Shown here piece after piece: positions 1 through 10,854 of a DNA stretch of 64,000 nt (position 1 is the first letter of the stretch; the number at the start of each line of letters is the position of its first letter). The notes below the pieces were generated by a model. That model searched no databases and was not told the DNA's origin. It saw only the letters and a list, made by a program, of their open reading frames with translations. The stretch spans positions 20,877,857-20,941,856 of the forward strand of contig LR990040.1 in assembly GCA_905147135.1 (NCBI GenBank). Direction: 5' to 3'. This DNA is from Blastobasis lacticolella. Lineage: Eukaryota > Arthropoda > Insecta > Lepidoptera > Blastobasidae. A program made the translations under genes and the position numbers.

Positions 1-279
1 TGATGGACAACTTGACACTTGACACTATAATCCTCAGTAGTGCTAGTGAAAAGGTCATATCGAAGTCCAATGGCAGTGTAATAAAACTAGACAGCTGTAC
101 TGGCTTGTTGACGGCCGATGCAGTATGGCCGTTTCATTCCGTTGGGCAAATTTGTCGATGCCAGATCGAATGGCGGCTTATTGCAGTGCACTGTTTGCGG
201 GCTTTGAGGTGGGCCTGACTTGCACGAGATGCTGGGATGGCTAACTTGTAGCCTTGAGGTGCAATTCTCAAATTTATAC

Positions 280-425
280 TTTTTATGATAGACGACAGAC
301 AAACAGGACACCCGGTGGAAAGTGGTCACCGATGCCTATGAACATCAGCACCACCAGGCGAGTTACTAATGCGTTGCACGCTTCTGAAGAGCCTTCTAAT
401 ATAGCGTCGAGCATTTGGGTTTTTG
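280..425 (-). repeat. Decayed non-LTR retrotransposon 3' tail, copy 1
   Basis: The segment matches, by eye, the better preserved copies at 1540-1800 and 7170-7432. Shared landmarks are a 'gacaaacaggac' block, then 'ggaaagtggtcaccgatgcc', then 'atcagcaccaccagg'. In the best copy the complementary strand encodes the C-terminal end of a LINE ORF2, so this is read as a 3' end on the minus strand. No readable frame is left here. Confidence 0.55.
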
Positions 426-639
426 AGCTTAATTCCAAAAAAAAAAGATTTCGTCTGAAAATCTGTCAATTTTCTTCTCCCCTTATTGTAGTCTCCTCTC
501 TTTCCCCCGGCTGTAGTCTATCGCCTTGCCAAATGTTGTCCAGATCTGTTCAGTGGATTAGGCATGAAAACGTTACAGAGAAAATGACAGAGCTGCTTTA
601 CATGAGGTTTTTTGTTTTACATCAAAGAATTATTGCCCA

Positions 640-890
640 CAAATCACAGCCCGTAACAGTCCACTGCAGGACCTAGTGCCTCTCCCACGAAAGGGTAGGT
701 TATTGCCATAATCTCCACGCTTGGCAGGTGGCTTGGAGATCGTAGTGTTTAAATATAATAAGGGAAAATGCTGCTGCCCATTTTCCAGACTACGAGATCT
801 TTTGCCTCGAAAACATTAGTCACCTTTTACGACACCCATAAGTGTAAGGGGTTGGTGCTGTTCTACTCTACCGGACACCAGACGGCCGAA
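640..890 (-). repeat. Dispersed repeat R, copy 1 (LINE or SINE 3' region)
   Basis: About 250 bp shared with copies at 1860-2000, 10565-10830, 43815-44007, 49040-49312 and 53238-53512. Landmarks in order are 'cagtccactgcagga', 'ctctcccacgaaag', 'ataatctccacgcttggcag', 'ttttgcctcgaaaacatta' and 'tctactctaccggacacca'. The opposite orientation ends in ATG/GAT triplets in other copies, so the element's 3' end lies at the low-coordinate side. The parent element is not identified. The length, dispersion and simple triplet tail suggest a retroposed non-LTR 3' end. Confidence 0.65.
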
Positions 891-993
891 TTAAAAAAAA
901 TATTGTGTACGCTTTGCTATTATGTTACGCTTGCTTGTTAATGAAACGTGATTTATTTTTGGTTTTAACATTTGCACTTGAAGTTTATAATTA

Positions 994-1170
994 TGTGTAA
1001 CCACGATCTAATCTGGCCACGTCCCCTGTTAACAAGGTCACGGACATCAGATGGCAATAGCTCGACTGTAATTACCTGATCTGCCAAATCCTGGATTATG
1101 GTTAAGGTAGACACCGGGCTTTAGCGCGCGAGACCACAACCGGGACATCAACGCTAAGATATTTAATATT
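994..1170 (+). repeat. tRNA-related SINE family S1, 5'-truncated copy
   Basis: Matches the 3' half of the full copy at 16006-16370: 'gtgtaaccacgatctaatct', then 'ggtcacggacatcagatggc', 'attacctgatctgccaaatc' and 'cgggacatcaacgctaagat'. The tRNA-like head is absent, as expected for a 5'-truncated retroposon. I found no convincing target-site duplication. Confidence 0.75.
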
Positions 1171-1539
1171 AGTGAACGTACGAATTACAGTTATTAGATG
1201 CTATTTGTACCGGTTTCCACCACTATCTGGCTATCTGGTCGTAGTCACTATTTTAAAATTTTGGACGTCATTTTGAGAATTGGACCTTTCGACATTGGTA
1301 TTGCTTGGTCGGCAGTATGGCATTTTGGGAATTGTAGTTGTATGTCTAACTGCCTAAGGGTTAGCAAGGCCTTTGTGTGGTAAACAATTATTTGTCCTTC
1401 TCAGTGATGTTGTGTCTAGTCAAAGTTATAGGTTTGGACCAGACATTCAGGCTCGTTAATTATATCCATTATTATCATGGTATGGAGCAATCCTACAAGA
1501 AAAATATGGTTGTGTCAATTCTTACAGGGCTGGATGGGC

Positions 1540-1800
1540 CAAGCTTTTTTTTATGTTACTTAGCAGACAAACAGGCAAGCGGGCCACCTGATGGAAAGTG
1601 ATCACCGCCGTCTATGGACATCAGCAACACCAGGGGAGTCACCAATGCGTTGCCCGCCTCTAAAGAGACCTCTTATATACCTCTTGAACGATCCTATGTC
1701 ATAGTTCAAAGGAAACACTGTGGCTGGGAGCTCATTCCACATCCGAATCGTACGAACGAGAAGCCCCTAAGCCTACAAGGACTAACTGCCAGGACTAATT
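1540..1800 (-). repeat. Non-LTR retrotransposon 3' end, copy 2
   Basis: Near-duplicate of 7170-7432, including 'gacatcagcaacaccagggg', 'gtcaccaatgcgttgcccgc' and 'ggctgggagctcattccaca'. The minus strand corresponds to the ORF2 C-terminus seen in that copy, but here the frame is broken. It is embedded among other repeat remnants from 1 to 2.05 kb. Confidence 0.7.
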
Positions 1801-1859
1801 CTACAAATCATACATCGTAGTTATACTTAACCGTTTTTAGTTGTTTATTTTTATCACTG

Positions 1860-2045
1860 CGATTTTCAACCCAAGACGATTTTCCAGCCTACGGAGATTT
1901 AAGATATTTTGCCTCGAAAATATTAGTGGCTTTGTGCCACCCACGAGTGTAAGGGGTCGATGCTATTCTACTCTGTCGAACAACACACGATTCCTCATCA
2001 TAATCGTCCTAGCACTTATCCCGGCCTCTACCAGGGTCAATTTTT
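1860..2045 (-). repeat. Repeat R copy 2, partial, joined to an RTE-type fragment
   Basis: Positions 1860-1990 carry the high-coordinate half of repeat R ('ttttgcctcgaaaatattag', 'cacccacgagtgtaaggggt', 'ctattctactctgtcgaaca'). From about 1998 the sequence continues as 'catcataatcgtcctagcac' and 'tcccggcctctaccagggtc', which resembles the start of the RTE-type tails at 58380 and 61015. This appears to be a junction between two repeats. Confidence 0.5.
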
Positions 2046-3959
2046 CTACTTATTCTGAACACCACACTATTATTTACACCAAAATTTAACATAACCGAAT
2101 TTTAAGCAGATGAAGTCACGTAAACAAACTGTTTAATGATGTGTGATTCAACAAAATACAATTACAATTGGACCTGAAATATTTAAAAAGTTAATTACTG
2201 GAAATACAAAGCACTACACTAAAGCAATCACAGATATGATTGAAATTCTTTCGTTGGAAATGTATGAAAACCTTTGATTGTAAACCAACAGAGAATACAA
2301 TAAATACTTTAATCACAACAATTTAAGCATTCCATTCTTTAATTGCAATATCATCAGTATTTACATAATAAGGGGTTACTTTACGAGATAACATATATTG
2401 GTCATTCACTTTTCTGTAGATATCTTTCCACTGCAACTTCGTAGAGAAACGTGAGTGACCAAAGTCTTATTTCAAAATCGATTCGTACTCCTATACTATC
2501 CAAGCCTACCTTACCCATTATAACATCTTCATCCTTATCACCTTGTCATCAAATTCCCGAATATGGTCCAACACTAGCGTTAAAATAACCTACATATCTT
2601 GGTTTTATTCAAATCTAAAGGTGCATACAATGTTTAAAAAAAAACATATGTAATCTGTACAAGCCAGATATTCCATAGATACTCTGAACTATTTGGCGAA
2701 GAGAGAAGTTTCGATTACCTTTGCAGCTCAATACCGTAGTAGCTGAACGGTAAGCAAACGCCGCCGGCAAGAACGCTCTACAGCTTAGCACTTGCCCCAA
2801 GTTTAATGTAGTGTAAACAGAGGTAGTTATAGTGCCTGCGAGCCGGCAGCGACGCACTAAATCTTAGCGAGACCGGTCGCGAGGCGGCCCCGCGACGAGG
2901 CGTTGTCGTGACTTCGCCATCGTAGGTACTGTTAGAAAATAAGAAACTAACTACTACTTCTTACTAAAAGGAAAGGGGTGGCGAACCTCGCTCTTTCCAT
3001 ACATACCTTACAGCGAGGCAATGCCGCTAGTGATACGGGCACCTTTGCACCGGGAGTGTCAAAGAGTGGGGCCTCTAGTTTAAGTTAAGACGAAGTAATG
3101 CACTTACTCTTTGCCATCCCATTACTTGCCCATTTAGTTTTCTTCTTACTTCTATTTCAAATGGAATACATTTGAATTCCTACCTAGCCAGTGATATGTG
3201 TGCTTACCAAGGCAGCCTATAGACATTCCGATCTCCAGTATGATCAAATATAACCGAAGCGCATTCACACGAGATGAGTGCGAGCACCCCAGTCATCAGA
3301 CCCAGGCGCCGATACCTACGTCCTACCTTAACCAACCCGAATGCTGACTGGCCTAATCCCTAATAAAGTCTACACGTAACAACCCAACCTGCTTAACCTA
3401 TTAAAGCCCCGGCCACAGTGTCGGAACGACAACAATCCAACAAAGCCTACCTGTCCTGGAGCCTGACCTAACCCAAGGTCTGCCAGAGCACACATGCTTA
3501 AGACTTTGTCACGATTACTCGAATGATGACGGAAAGTTGTGTTTCATTTCCTGTCAGTTTAAAAAATAAAAATAAATACCATCACATCGTCTCTGTTCAA
3601 CTTCGTTTCGTCAACAGTATTACGAGGCACACCTAACGAGAGGCGAGATTGGTGCGGTTCTGAAGTTCAACATCAGTCCACTGATGATCCCTCGTGTAGA
3701 GAAGCTTCCACTTGCGACTTGCAATCTTAGCATAGATTTGAACTAAGCTGAAGGCTCCATTCGTCATATAACCCAACATGTCGTTGTGTCATCGCCACAG
3801 CCGTCTGTGAGGTGTCTACGATAGCGTGATTGATCACCTCTACGCCACTACTCTGCAATTATGTGATTCCGTAGGCAAGGAATCGAAATCGGATTGGGTT
3901 CGGACTCAACATTTGAGTTATCTATTAACAAACATTTGATTGAAACAGACAGCAAGCTG
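2046..3959. other. No gene recognised (1.9 kb)
   Basis: No frame with family resemblance was seen. Positions 2830-2930 are unusually GC- and CpG-rich for this window. Positions 3260-3500 are strongly A/C-biased on the plus strand (many 'cctaacc'-like words), a strand asymmetry of unknown cause. The rest is unremarkable AT-rich DNA. Confidence 0.5.
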
Positions 3960-4140
3960 ATAATACAGTGTATGTGGCGATATACACCACTTTTCTTGTG
4001 CGCACTGCAAAGGACTGGAACTGTCTGCCTGAGCCACTGTTCCCCGATAAGTATAACTTTGGGGTCTTGAAGGGAAGAGCGAAAAGGTATTCTTCTAGAC
4101 ACACATGCTACATCTTCGACCTTATCGTCGCTTTCCATCA
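3960..4140 (+). pseudogene. LINE ORF2 C-terminal fragment
   Basis: The plus-strand frame around 3968-4150 contains FLVRTAKDWNCLPEPLFP followed by DKYNFGVLKGRAKR. This fits the pattern 'RTxxxWNxLPxxxFPxxYxxxxxKxxxxR', which I recognise as the end of many insect non-LTR retrotransposon ORF2 proteins, downstream of the reverse transcriptase. It has no RT domain and no credible start, so it is a remnant. The exact clade cannot be told from 40 residues. Confidence 0.65.
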
Positions 4141-4732
4141 GGTGAGTTGAGGTAAAATGCGAGCGTATTGACTATATAAAAAAAAGGAATTTTTGCGATG
4201 TAAATCGTATCGTTGCCTTTCTCGGTACAGCGCATTGAGATTCCGAAATCGCTAGTTCGATTTCAATGAAGCGAACAATACTCGTATTTTCTTAACAACT
4301 TCGTTACCTTGAAGTTTTAATTTATTGGCCCGATTAAATACCTGCGTTTACAGTAAAATCTCAGTGACTTGATTCATCTTTCATCGATGTAGTCACGAGA
4401 ATCGAAATCAAAAATAAATCTGGCATTGAGAAGGCCAAAGATATCTAACTCCGTCTTAAGGGCTGTTTACATGGTTCAAGTTGATAAGTAATTAAGTTAA
4501 AATGAAGTTGTCAGTCAACTTAAACTCCGCGCGTAAACAAACAAACAAGTAGTAAGTTTCTTATTAAGTGGGAAACTGATTTAGTAAATAGCATCTAGTC
4601 AATTTTTTGGGCAAGTTGCCGGGTGTAAACAGACAAATTAGTTGTTTAGTGGTATGTGGTTCGTATGAGGTAAAACACTGGCTACATACTACTTAACACT
4701 TAAACGATTATTCACTAAATTATAACGAATTA
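4141..4732. other. No gene recognised
   Basis: AT-rich spacer between the plus-strand LINE fragment and the minus-strand ORF1-like pseudogene. No repeat shared with other parts of the window was noticed. Confidence 0.45.
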
Positions 4733-5803
4733 GAACGAGTTGAACGTACGTTTATGGCTTGATTCCAAGAGCCGGACTCTCACGAGGTACTTTTTGGTTT
4801 AGCGGATATGCTCTTCCACGTCCTTTGCCATCACTGTGTAATGAAGGCGGGACAGGTAAAGCGCCGTCGTCGGTGTCGCAGGGCGCAGTAGAAAGTTGGG
4901 ACCGGTTACTGCAGTGCCGCGAAAATTCTGAGCAGCACGACGTCTACTCTTCTTCTGGACCGTGATAAATCCTTCCTCATCACAGTCCACGTCGGGGGCA
5001 CATGGGGGCTTCAACACCCCCTTTTCTTGTGGAGCTGAAGTCACCAAGCGACGAGGTTAGCGCGATGCCGGTGCGCTGACGGGAGCCGCGGGCGCGGCGG
5101 GCGCTGGCGGGCGGGCAGCGGATACGGGCCGGCGAGCGGCGGGTGCGGGCGGGCGCGGCGCGGGCGCAGGGCCTCGCGGTGACGCACCCGCAACGTGTAC
5201 GCCGATGCGAGCCGCGTACGTATTGAGTTCCCGCGTGGACGGCGGCGGTGGCGGCGGTGTTAAAACTGCTGACTCGAAACTCGTGTCGCTCGCACCACCG
5301 CGCAGAATTTTCATTGTGGCTGTGTCAGCAGGCGACCCGATTACTGGCATAGAGTTGCGCAATGTATTCATTTGTTCACGCAACTCCAATACAGTTTTAT
5401 GAGAGGCCTCGAATTTTGCCTCAACTTTCGCCAGGTTTTCTTTCAGGAGCACGATGTCCTTCAGCAACCTGGTGACGTCGACGTGGTCGAACGTAACGGG
5501 AGGGAGCTTATTCAAATCCCTCGCGACAAAGATTGGCACGTCGTCGGGATCGGTCTCCTTCAGTAGCGTTATTATATCCTGAACGCTCCTCGGTGTCCCG
5601 TCACGTCTTCGAGACACCATCTTCTCCATCATGTTGAGTGATGAGAACAGCAGTACCTTGGCTACGGAAATGTCCTTCTCCGAGAAGCTGGACTTGCAGA
5701 TCTGCACAGCACTGACTTTGTCCATCACGTCCAACTTTTGCTGCAGGAACGCGAGGAGCTCGTTCACAACGATGTTACTATTAGCCATCGCAGCGATGCA
5801 CAC
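4733..5803 (-). pseudogene. Transposon ORF1-like protein with two in-frame stops
   Basis: From the ATG at 5803 (a second ATG at codon 6 is equally plausible) the minus strand is open for 248 codons to TAA at 5059-5057. It resumes in the same frame after that stop (5056 to 4799) to a TAA at 4798-4796, and again in frame to about 4733. Visible parts are a helical N-terminus (about residues 6-110, with NELLAFLQQKLDVMD and DVTRLLKDIVLL), a likely coiled coil (110-150), a hexaproline run near 180-190, and a Pro/Ala/Arg-rich stretch (208-248) that makes 5060-5210 very GC-rich. After the first stop comes DEEGFITVQKKSRRR, then TPTTALYLSRLHYTVMAKDV. I recognise this arrangement as an ORF1-type protein common in lepidopteran TEs, but cannot name the element. 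No partner ORF2 follows on this strand. The function in the parent (likely nucleic-acid binding) is inferred. Confidence 0.6.
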
Positions 5804-6184
5804 GCGGCAGATTGCGCCGCCGCTTCAGTAATACGATATAAATATTACTAAATCGACAATACACGACCTACTCACATAGCGCATACTGAGAGACTGACTC
5901 AGTTTACTTTTAATTTTAATTGTTTTCTATGAAGAAAATCATACGGTTATAGCTAGATTTTCTACAGACTGAGGTCGATTAATTGGTGGGTACTTATTTT
6001 TACAATTTCTTCGAATCCAATATGAATAAGGTTACATTGTCACAAGACACCACGACATGACACAAATAAACAAAGTTAAAAGTAATATAAAAAAGAACGA
6101 AAAATTATTGTCTTATGTAGGTAAGTAACGCCTGAAGTAAAATGAAACAAACACCTACATAAGTAAACGTACACATACATAAAG
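5804..6184. other. No gene recognised
   Basis: AT-rich sequence upstream of the ORF1-like pseudogene. The first 40 bp continue its GC-rich 5' side. Nothing else is assignable. Confidence 0.4.
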
Positions 6185-6440
6185 TCATCATTCCAGCTGG
6201 GTCCACTTCCCTGCTCTTTCTTCTCTACTTTTACTACTACTCACGTTTCGTAATCCTTGCATCTGACTAGGCGATGTCATTCCTTCGCTACTTGGGTTTC
6301 CCGGAGGGCCTTTCTCTAGCTACCATTTTTTTTTTTTAAATCTAATAATTTTTATTCAGTTTAATGAATGTCAATATACATTTCTTGGGGCCTTTGCAGC
6401 CAATAACCAAACCAGCGAAGGCGAGCCTATTTGATCTTCG
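6185..6440 (-). repeat. RTE-type LINE 3' fragment with an internal AT-rich replacement
   Basis: Shares the order of words seen at 58380-58680 and 61010-61290: 'tcgctacttgggtttcccgg', 'gggcctttctctagctacc', then 'tcttggggcctttgcagcc', 'aaccaaaccagcgaaggcga' and 'tttgatcttcgaatgcaat'. Between the two halves (about 6326-6386) a T-rich 60-bp block replaces the sequence found in the other copies. This is either a small insertion or a patch of decay. Confidence 0.55.
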
Positions 6441-6749
6441 AATGCAATAAAATCAAATCAAAATATTGATCAATGTCATCTACTGACATATTACGGCCAA
6501 CTTTTTAAAATAGCTGCCTGTCTTCCTCATTGGAAATAGACCATCACGCCGTGATCAATCGACGGAACGAAGCTTACCGACGCAGCTGCATCGGAGTTAA
6601 TTTTTGTTCGTTTCACGCGACGACAAAGGCCTGCTTTTAACTGAGTGAGGCGAAGTTTAGCTCGGCGCAAATACCCGGCGTTCAGAGCGGCAGCTTCTCT
6701 AAGCGGTTTTAATACGTTCCCGATATATCGAATAAATATGGATGGGCTA

Positions 6750-6930
6750 TAAGTTTTTTTTTGTCATACATTCATTTTATGGAAACTGGTCACCACTGCC
6801 TATATTAGGAACACCGAGAGTATCGCCAATGCTTTGCACACCTCTATAACACGTTACTCTGGCAGCCACGGTTCTCCAAATCCCCACCCCATGGAGCACT
6901 GGAAATCTTACTTAATCTTAGAAACACAAA
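6750..6930 (-). repeat. Non-LTR retrotransposon 3' tail, copy 3 (eroded)
   Basis: Weak match to the family at 7170-7432 ('ggaaactggtcaccactgcc', 'cgccaatgctttgcacacct'). No frame survives. Confidence 0.4.
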
Positions 6931-7169
6931 ACTATTTAAAAGAGTATTGTTTAGCTGCGGTATTCTGTAAGGTACTTCCCCAGTCGGGCGGCTCCAGTTC
7001 GAACGGGATACCCCGCTATGCCCTATCTCACTTAATTTAAAGTAATTTGGACACTATTCTGGACTATTGAAGCGAAGGCAATTTGAAGATACGAAAGATT
7101 CGGCCGCGCTAACAAACTTATGAGCAAAAGCAACCCCATGGTTCATACCTAATATGCAATATAATTTTT

Positions 7170-7432
7170 TTTAGTATTTTCTTTTATGTCATCCGACAGA
7201 CAAATAGGCATGCGGGCCACCTGACGGAAAGTGGTCACCGACGCCTATGGACATCAGCAACACCAGGGGAGTCACCAATGCGTTGCCCGCCTCTGAAGAG
7301 ACCTCTAATATACCTCTTTAACGATCCCATATCATAGTCCAAAGGAAACACTGTGGCTGGGAGCTCATTCCACATCCGAATCGTACGAGCGAGAAACGTT
7401 CTTTCAAACCTTAGCGTGGTGACCAACAGAGG
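7170..7432 (-). pseudogene. LINE ORF2 C-terminus plus 3' tail, copy 4 (best preserved)
   Basis: The minus-strand frame 7426-7235 reads 63 residues with RTIRMWNELPATVFPLDYD, then MGSLKRYIRGLFRGGQR and a short C-terminus ending in RRR. This is the ORF2-end pattern (Arg-Thr, Trp-Asn-x-Leu-Pro, Phe-Pro) of jockey/CR1-like non-LTR elements, and it names the whole repeat family in this window. The tail at 7170-7235 carries 'gacagacaaataggcatgcg'. Everything upstream (endonuclease, reverse transcriptase) is missing, as is usual for 5'-truncated LINE insertions. Confidence 0.7.
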
Positions 7433-7679
7433 GTTTACGTAGTGAGAATGAGCACCCAGCCCACGGCGGGTGGTGCGATGGCGGAATTGTGGCGGATTTG
7501 TTTCAACGTTTACTAACTACCCTTTAATAGTGGCGCATTCGTTTCTAACTTAGGTAATATACTTAGCTAATTTTATCTTGTTCCGCTGATAACCACTGAA
7601 CTTTTAAGATAAAACATTCGATATATGAAATTGACACAGTTCCCAGTTTTGATTTTCGCTATTCTTTTGTCTCCTATCG

Positions 7680-7736
7680 AGTAAATTGCGACGATTGAGC
7701 TTATTACGACAAATAATCTGCATTCCGCTGATCAAT
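7680..7736. repeat. Repeat K, left part, interrupted by a MITE
   Basis: 'gcattccgctgatcaat' at 7720-7736 is shared with the uninterrupted copy at 9130-9260. The match resumes after the inserted element at about 8162. The parent is unidentified. Confidence 0.6.
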
Positions 7737-8159
7737 GAGCAGTTTTCCAGTAAATACTGTCAGATGGTATCAGCAACGATAATACATAGCGCTCTCACTA
7801 CTTTCGCTCACAGTAGCTCTCAGTTACATAGTTAAGACAACAAATAATAAAAATCCTTATGCCATTTTAAAATAGGTATTTAGTAAAACTTATTTGCAAT
7901 AAACGGTCTTAAATATCTGGAGATTATTTAATTTACCTATTACGTATTTATTTTTGCGATACAAAAATCTTCTATTATATAATAGAAGACGCAGCTTTCT
8001 ACAACTACCTACACAACCTGTCCTTAAACTTGATAAAAATTAATGATGTTTTTATCATGTTTGTAATCCCGTTTTTGCATACAATTATTACCAAAACTGT
8101 CGATGGCACCGTCTAATGAATGCTTGGAAATGCTATAAATATTTCATGGAAAACTGCTC
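7737..8159. mobile_element. MITE family A, copy 1 (423 bp)
   Basis: A non-coding element with terminal inverted repeats: 'gagcagttttccagtaaat' on the left and, reverse-complemented from the right end, 'gagcagttttccatgaaat'. The right sub-terminal region, reverse-complemented, also matches the left sub-terminal region of the copy at 27129-27539 ('attagacggtgcc' against 'actagatggcgcc', then 'agttttggtaat' against 'aattttggtaat'). It sits inside repeat K. Comparison with the empty copy places the junctions at 'AT' on both sides, consistent with a 2-bp duplication. The TIRs imply transposase mobilisation in trans. The superfamily is unknown. Confidence 0.8.
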
Positions 8160-8161
8160 AT

Positions 8162-8245
8162 TAGAGAGCAATATTGTTACAATCACAATGGGAGAATCTG
8201 TGTAGCAAAATCTCTTGTAGCAAAGGCCCTGCTTCGCAAATACTA
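8162..8245. repeat. Repeat K, right part
   Basis: Continues repeat K after the MITE: 'agcaatattgtta', 'caatcacaatgggagaatct', 'agcaaaggccctgc'. The copy at 9175-9255 has the matching words without interruption. Confidence 0.6.
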
Positions 8246-8744
8246 ACTTTTAAGATAACTATGGAGGAAAAGGAGAGAGAAAATGGAGACATCCCTGCCT
8301 GATTAGACGTTTGATGACTTTAGGTACTACCGTACTTGGCACCTTTGGAGAGCGGTCGCAATAAAGAAAAAGCCTTACATATGACTTTTCTCTTTACATT
8401 AGTTAATGTCTGAAGAAGTCGATTTAATGGTTACCTACCCTCAAAATCCAAACCTACACACACATTATTTGGTTTGTGGAAATAAATTTCTAGGCATAAT
8501 ACAATTCAATATGGATTGACGCCTTATTTTGTAGACGATTACCGTTAATTTAACTGACCTACATTTTAATTTATTAGTCCTGAATATCTCCATCAGTTCT
8601 TTTGATATCTGCCGAATCACGGGCTTATAGAATCCTTAGCAGGATTAACACGTTGAACGCCAGGTGCGCCTAAAGAAAACACAAACAAAAGATTTTCTAT
8701 AAATTTCTTGGTGCTCAACCGATTAAATACCAATGTTATTATGT
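8246..8744. other. No gene recognised
   Basis: Unassigned AT-rich DNA between repeat K and repeat P. Confidence 0.4.
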
Positions 8745-8828
8745 TGGCAGGCCCGGTGACGGCGGCGCTGTTGTTCACAACGAAATTACATTTCAAAATG
8801 GCGACACTTAGTTTCAGTCCAAGAAATT
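8745..8828 (+). repeat. Repeat P, short copy
   Basis: 'ggcccggtgacggcggcgct', 'gttgttcacaacgaaattac' and 'atggcgacacttagtttcag' match the two longer copies at 50083-50250 and 50712-50905. All three keep the 'cgctgttgtt' and 'acacttagtt' words. Confidence 0.6.
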
Positions 8829-9129
8829 TGAAATAGAAACATAGAAGGAGTCTACTCACAGCTGAAGTCACAATCTATATTTCGTTTCTTTTTATAATGG
8901 TGCATATAACGTGTCCAAAAGGGACGGCTATAAGTTCTCGATAATCCCTCCAAAAGCACTGCTATTGTCTAATTTGGTGGCCTTGGTCATCTTAATGTAA
9001 TAGCTTTTTGTATAGAGTTGTGACAGATAGACAGTGTACATTCTCTATAGACCAAGGCTTCATCTACGCTCTATGTCCAATATCTTTGTTTCCAGTACCA
9101 ATTTCCAGTAGTGCTAACATAATATCAAA

Positions 9130-9262
9130 GTTATTTAATCCTACAAAGGACTCTAGCAGACTCTCGCATTCCGCTGATCAATTACGGCATTCGCATTGTT
9201 GTTGCATTCACAAATCACAATGGAGGATTCCGTGGAGCAAAGGCCCGGGATTGGTACATAAT
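9130..9262 (+). repeat. Repeat K, uninterrupted copy (empty site for MITE A)
   Basis: Contains 'gcattccgctgatcaattac' and then 'cacaatggaggattccgtgg' and 'agcaaaggcccggg'. This is the same order as 7720-7736 plus 8162-8230, but with no MITE. It supplies the pre-insertion sequence for the element at 7737-8159. Confidence 0.65.
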
Positions 9263-9419
9263 AGTGCAATCTCCGGTTGCAAACAGCGGGCGGCGTGAGG
9301 AGGCAATACTTATGCTCGCCGGGACCGCGGTTAAACTTCGCAGCTACAGCGATACGCTCTCACGTATGTTGCGGAGCTGTGGTGCTTTGGGTACAGATAA
9401 CGGTACGACATTATGCCCG

Positions 9420-9550
9420 TATATAGCTACATTATCTTTATTGTACAAGAAAATACACAATGACAGTATAAGACAATATGTCAGTATAAGACAATGTACA
9501 AAGGCGAGCTTATCCCTAAATGAGATCTCTTCCACCCAACCTCACATTTT
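9420..9550 (-). repeat. LINE 3' end fragment, with an 18-bp internal duplication
   Basis: 'tctttattgtacaagaaaat' and 'gtacaaaggcgagcttatcc', then 'gagatctcttccacccaacc', resemble a widespread lepidopteran LINE 3' end read on the minus strand. A shorter copy is at 58295-58375. A 'cagtataagacaat' unit is repeated in tandem near 9463-9496. Confidence 0.5.
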
Positions 9551-10564
9551 GTGGAAAAATCACACTTTTAACTTTTAGTTCTTGATGACAAAGCATGCTC
9601 GTGATATCAAACATATTTTACTACACTCTAATAGCAAAATCTAACTCTGATATCGCAGAAATAAAATCAGCAGTTTACAAAATTTAAAAGAAACATGGCA
9701 AACAGTAACAGATTTGGTTCCATGAGGCAATGTTCAGATTAGCTAGCAGGGGATCGCATGAAGTATGACCGGAGCGGTTCGCTAGACTAATTATATAAAA
9801 ACTGTGACTGTATGTTCCCTGTGGACTCCGAAACGGCCAGACCGATTTTGATATACCCTTAGGCAATCTTCAGATTAGTAGACTAGTAGACTAGCTGGCA
9901 AATTTATAAAATTTGGAGATTCGCGAGTTAGGTATTTATAAATTAACACGGTGTGATAAGTAGAAAATATCAGAGCGCGTCGTCTGTCAGCAGTATATAT
10001 AGTATATTACATAGAGAACGTACATTGTTATAGAAAGTACCCCTTCGGGAGGGCATCACAGGTGACGATCACTTAGATTTTTAATTTCAATATCTTGCGA
10101 CTTCACAAGCACTTCTTACCTACAGCTCAGATGGTGCTTATGAGAAATGTTTCTGAGCCCGTTCGAGAGTTACAACTTAAACTTATTACGTTGATATATG
10201 AAGGTTCATTACTATGGAATGGAGGAATTAGAACGACAAAGTTTTGGCGAGTGCCGCCTTTTATGACGCGCTGTTATCTCTTTCGCTAAATTCGTCTGGT
10301 GTTTGATTGTGCAGTTTACATTTTGTGCTCTATTGCGTGTAGTGTAAAGCGTAGAATGGGATGGAAGGTGACGTGGGGCGCTGAAGTGGCATTGTGGTGT
10401 TTTGCTTTGTTTACCGCCGCCGATATATCAGTCCGGTCTGCACACGGACGCGATATACGACTTAGCACCCCGACATACGATTCAACTTTTGTCGCGTTAT
10501 GTTTCTAAACTAATATAATAAAGAGGAAAGATTTGATTGTTTGTCGGTTTGTTTGTTTGTAACG
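9551..10564. other. No gene recognised (1 kb)
   Basis: Frames here (for example 10299-10508 on the plus strand) are short and show no family features. Positions 10360-10480 are moderately CpG-rich. No shared repeat was noticed. Confidence 0.4.
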
Positions 10565-10830
10565 GATAAATTCTGGCCGTGTGGTGTCCTGCAGAGTAGA
10601 ATAGCATCAACCCTTTACACTCGTGGGTGTCGTACCAGATGACTAATGTTTTCGAGGCAAAAGATCTAGAGTCTCCGTAGGCTGGAAAAAGGGCAGCATC
10701 GTTTTCCATTGCTATATTTAATACACTGCGATCTCCAACCCGCCTGCTAAACATGGACAGCAATAACCTCCGCTTTCGTGGAGAGACCCTGAGCCATGCA
10801 GTGGACTATTGCGCACTGCAATGATGAACT
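10565..10830 (+). repeat. Dispersed repeat R, copy 3
   Basis: Forward-orientation copy: 'ggccgtgtggtgtcctgcag', 'cactcgtgggtgtcgtacca', 'gttttcgaggcaaaagatct', 'tttccattgctatatttaat', 'gtggagagaccctgagccat' and 'cagtggactattgcgcactg'. The short minus-strand frame across it is an antisense by-product, as a similar frame exists in the other copies. Confidence 0.7.
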
Positions 10831-10854
10831 GATAAACTCAAAAACTACCTAAAG

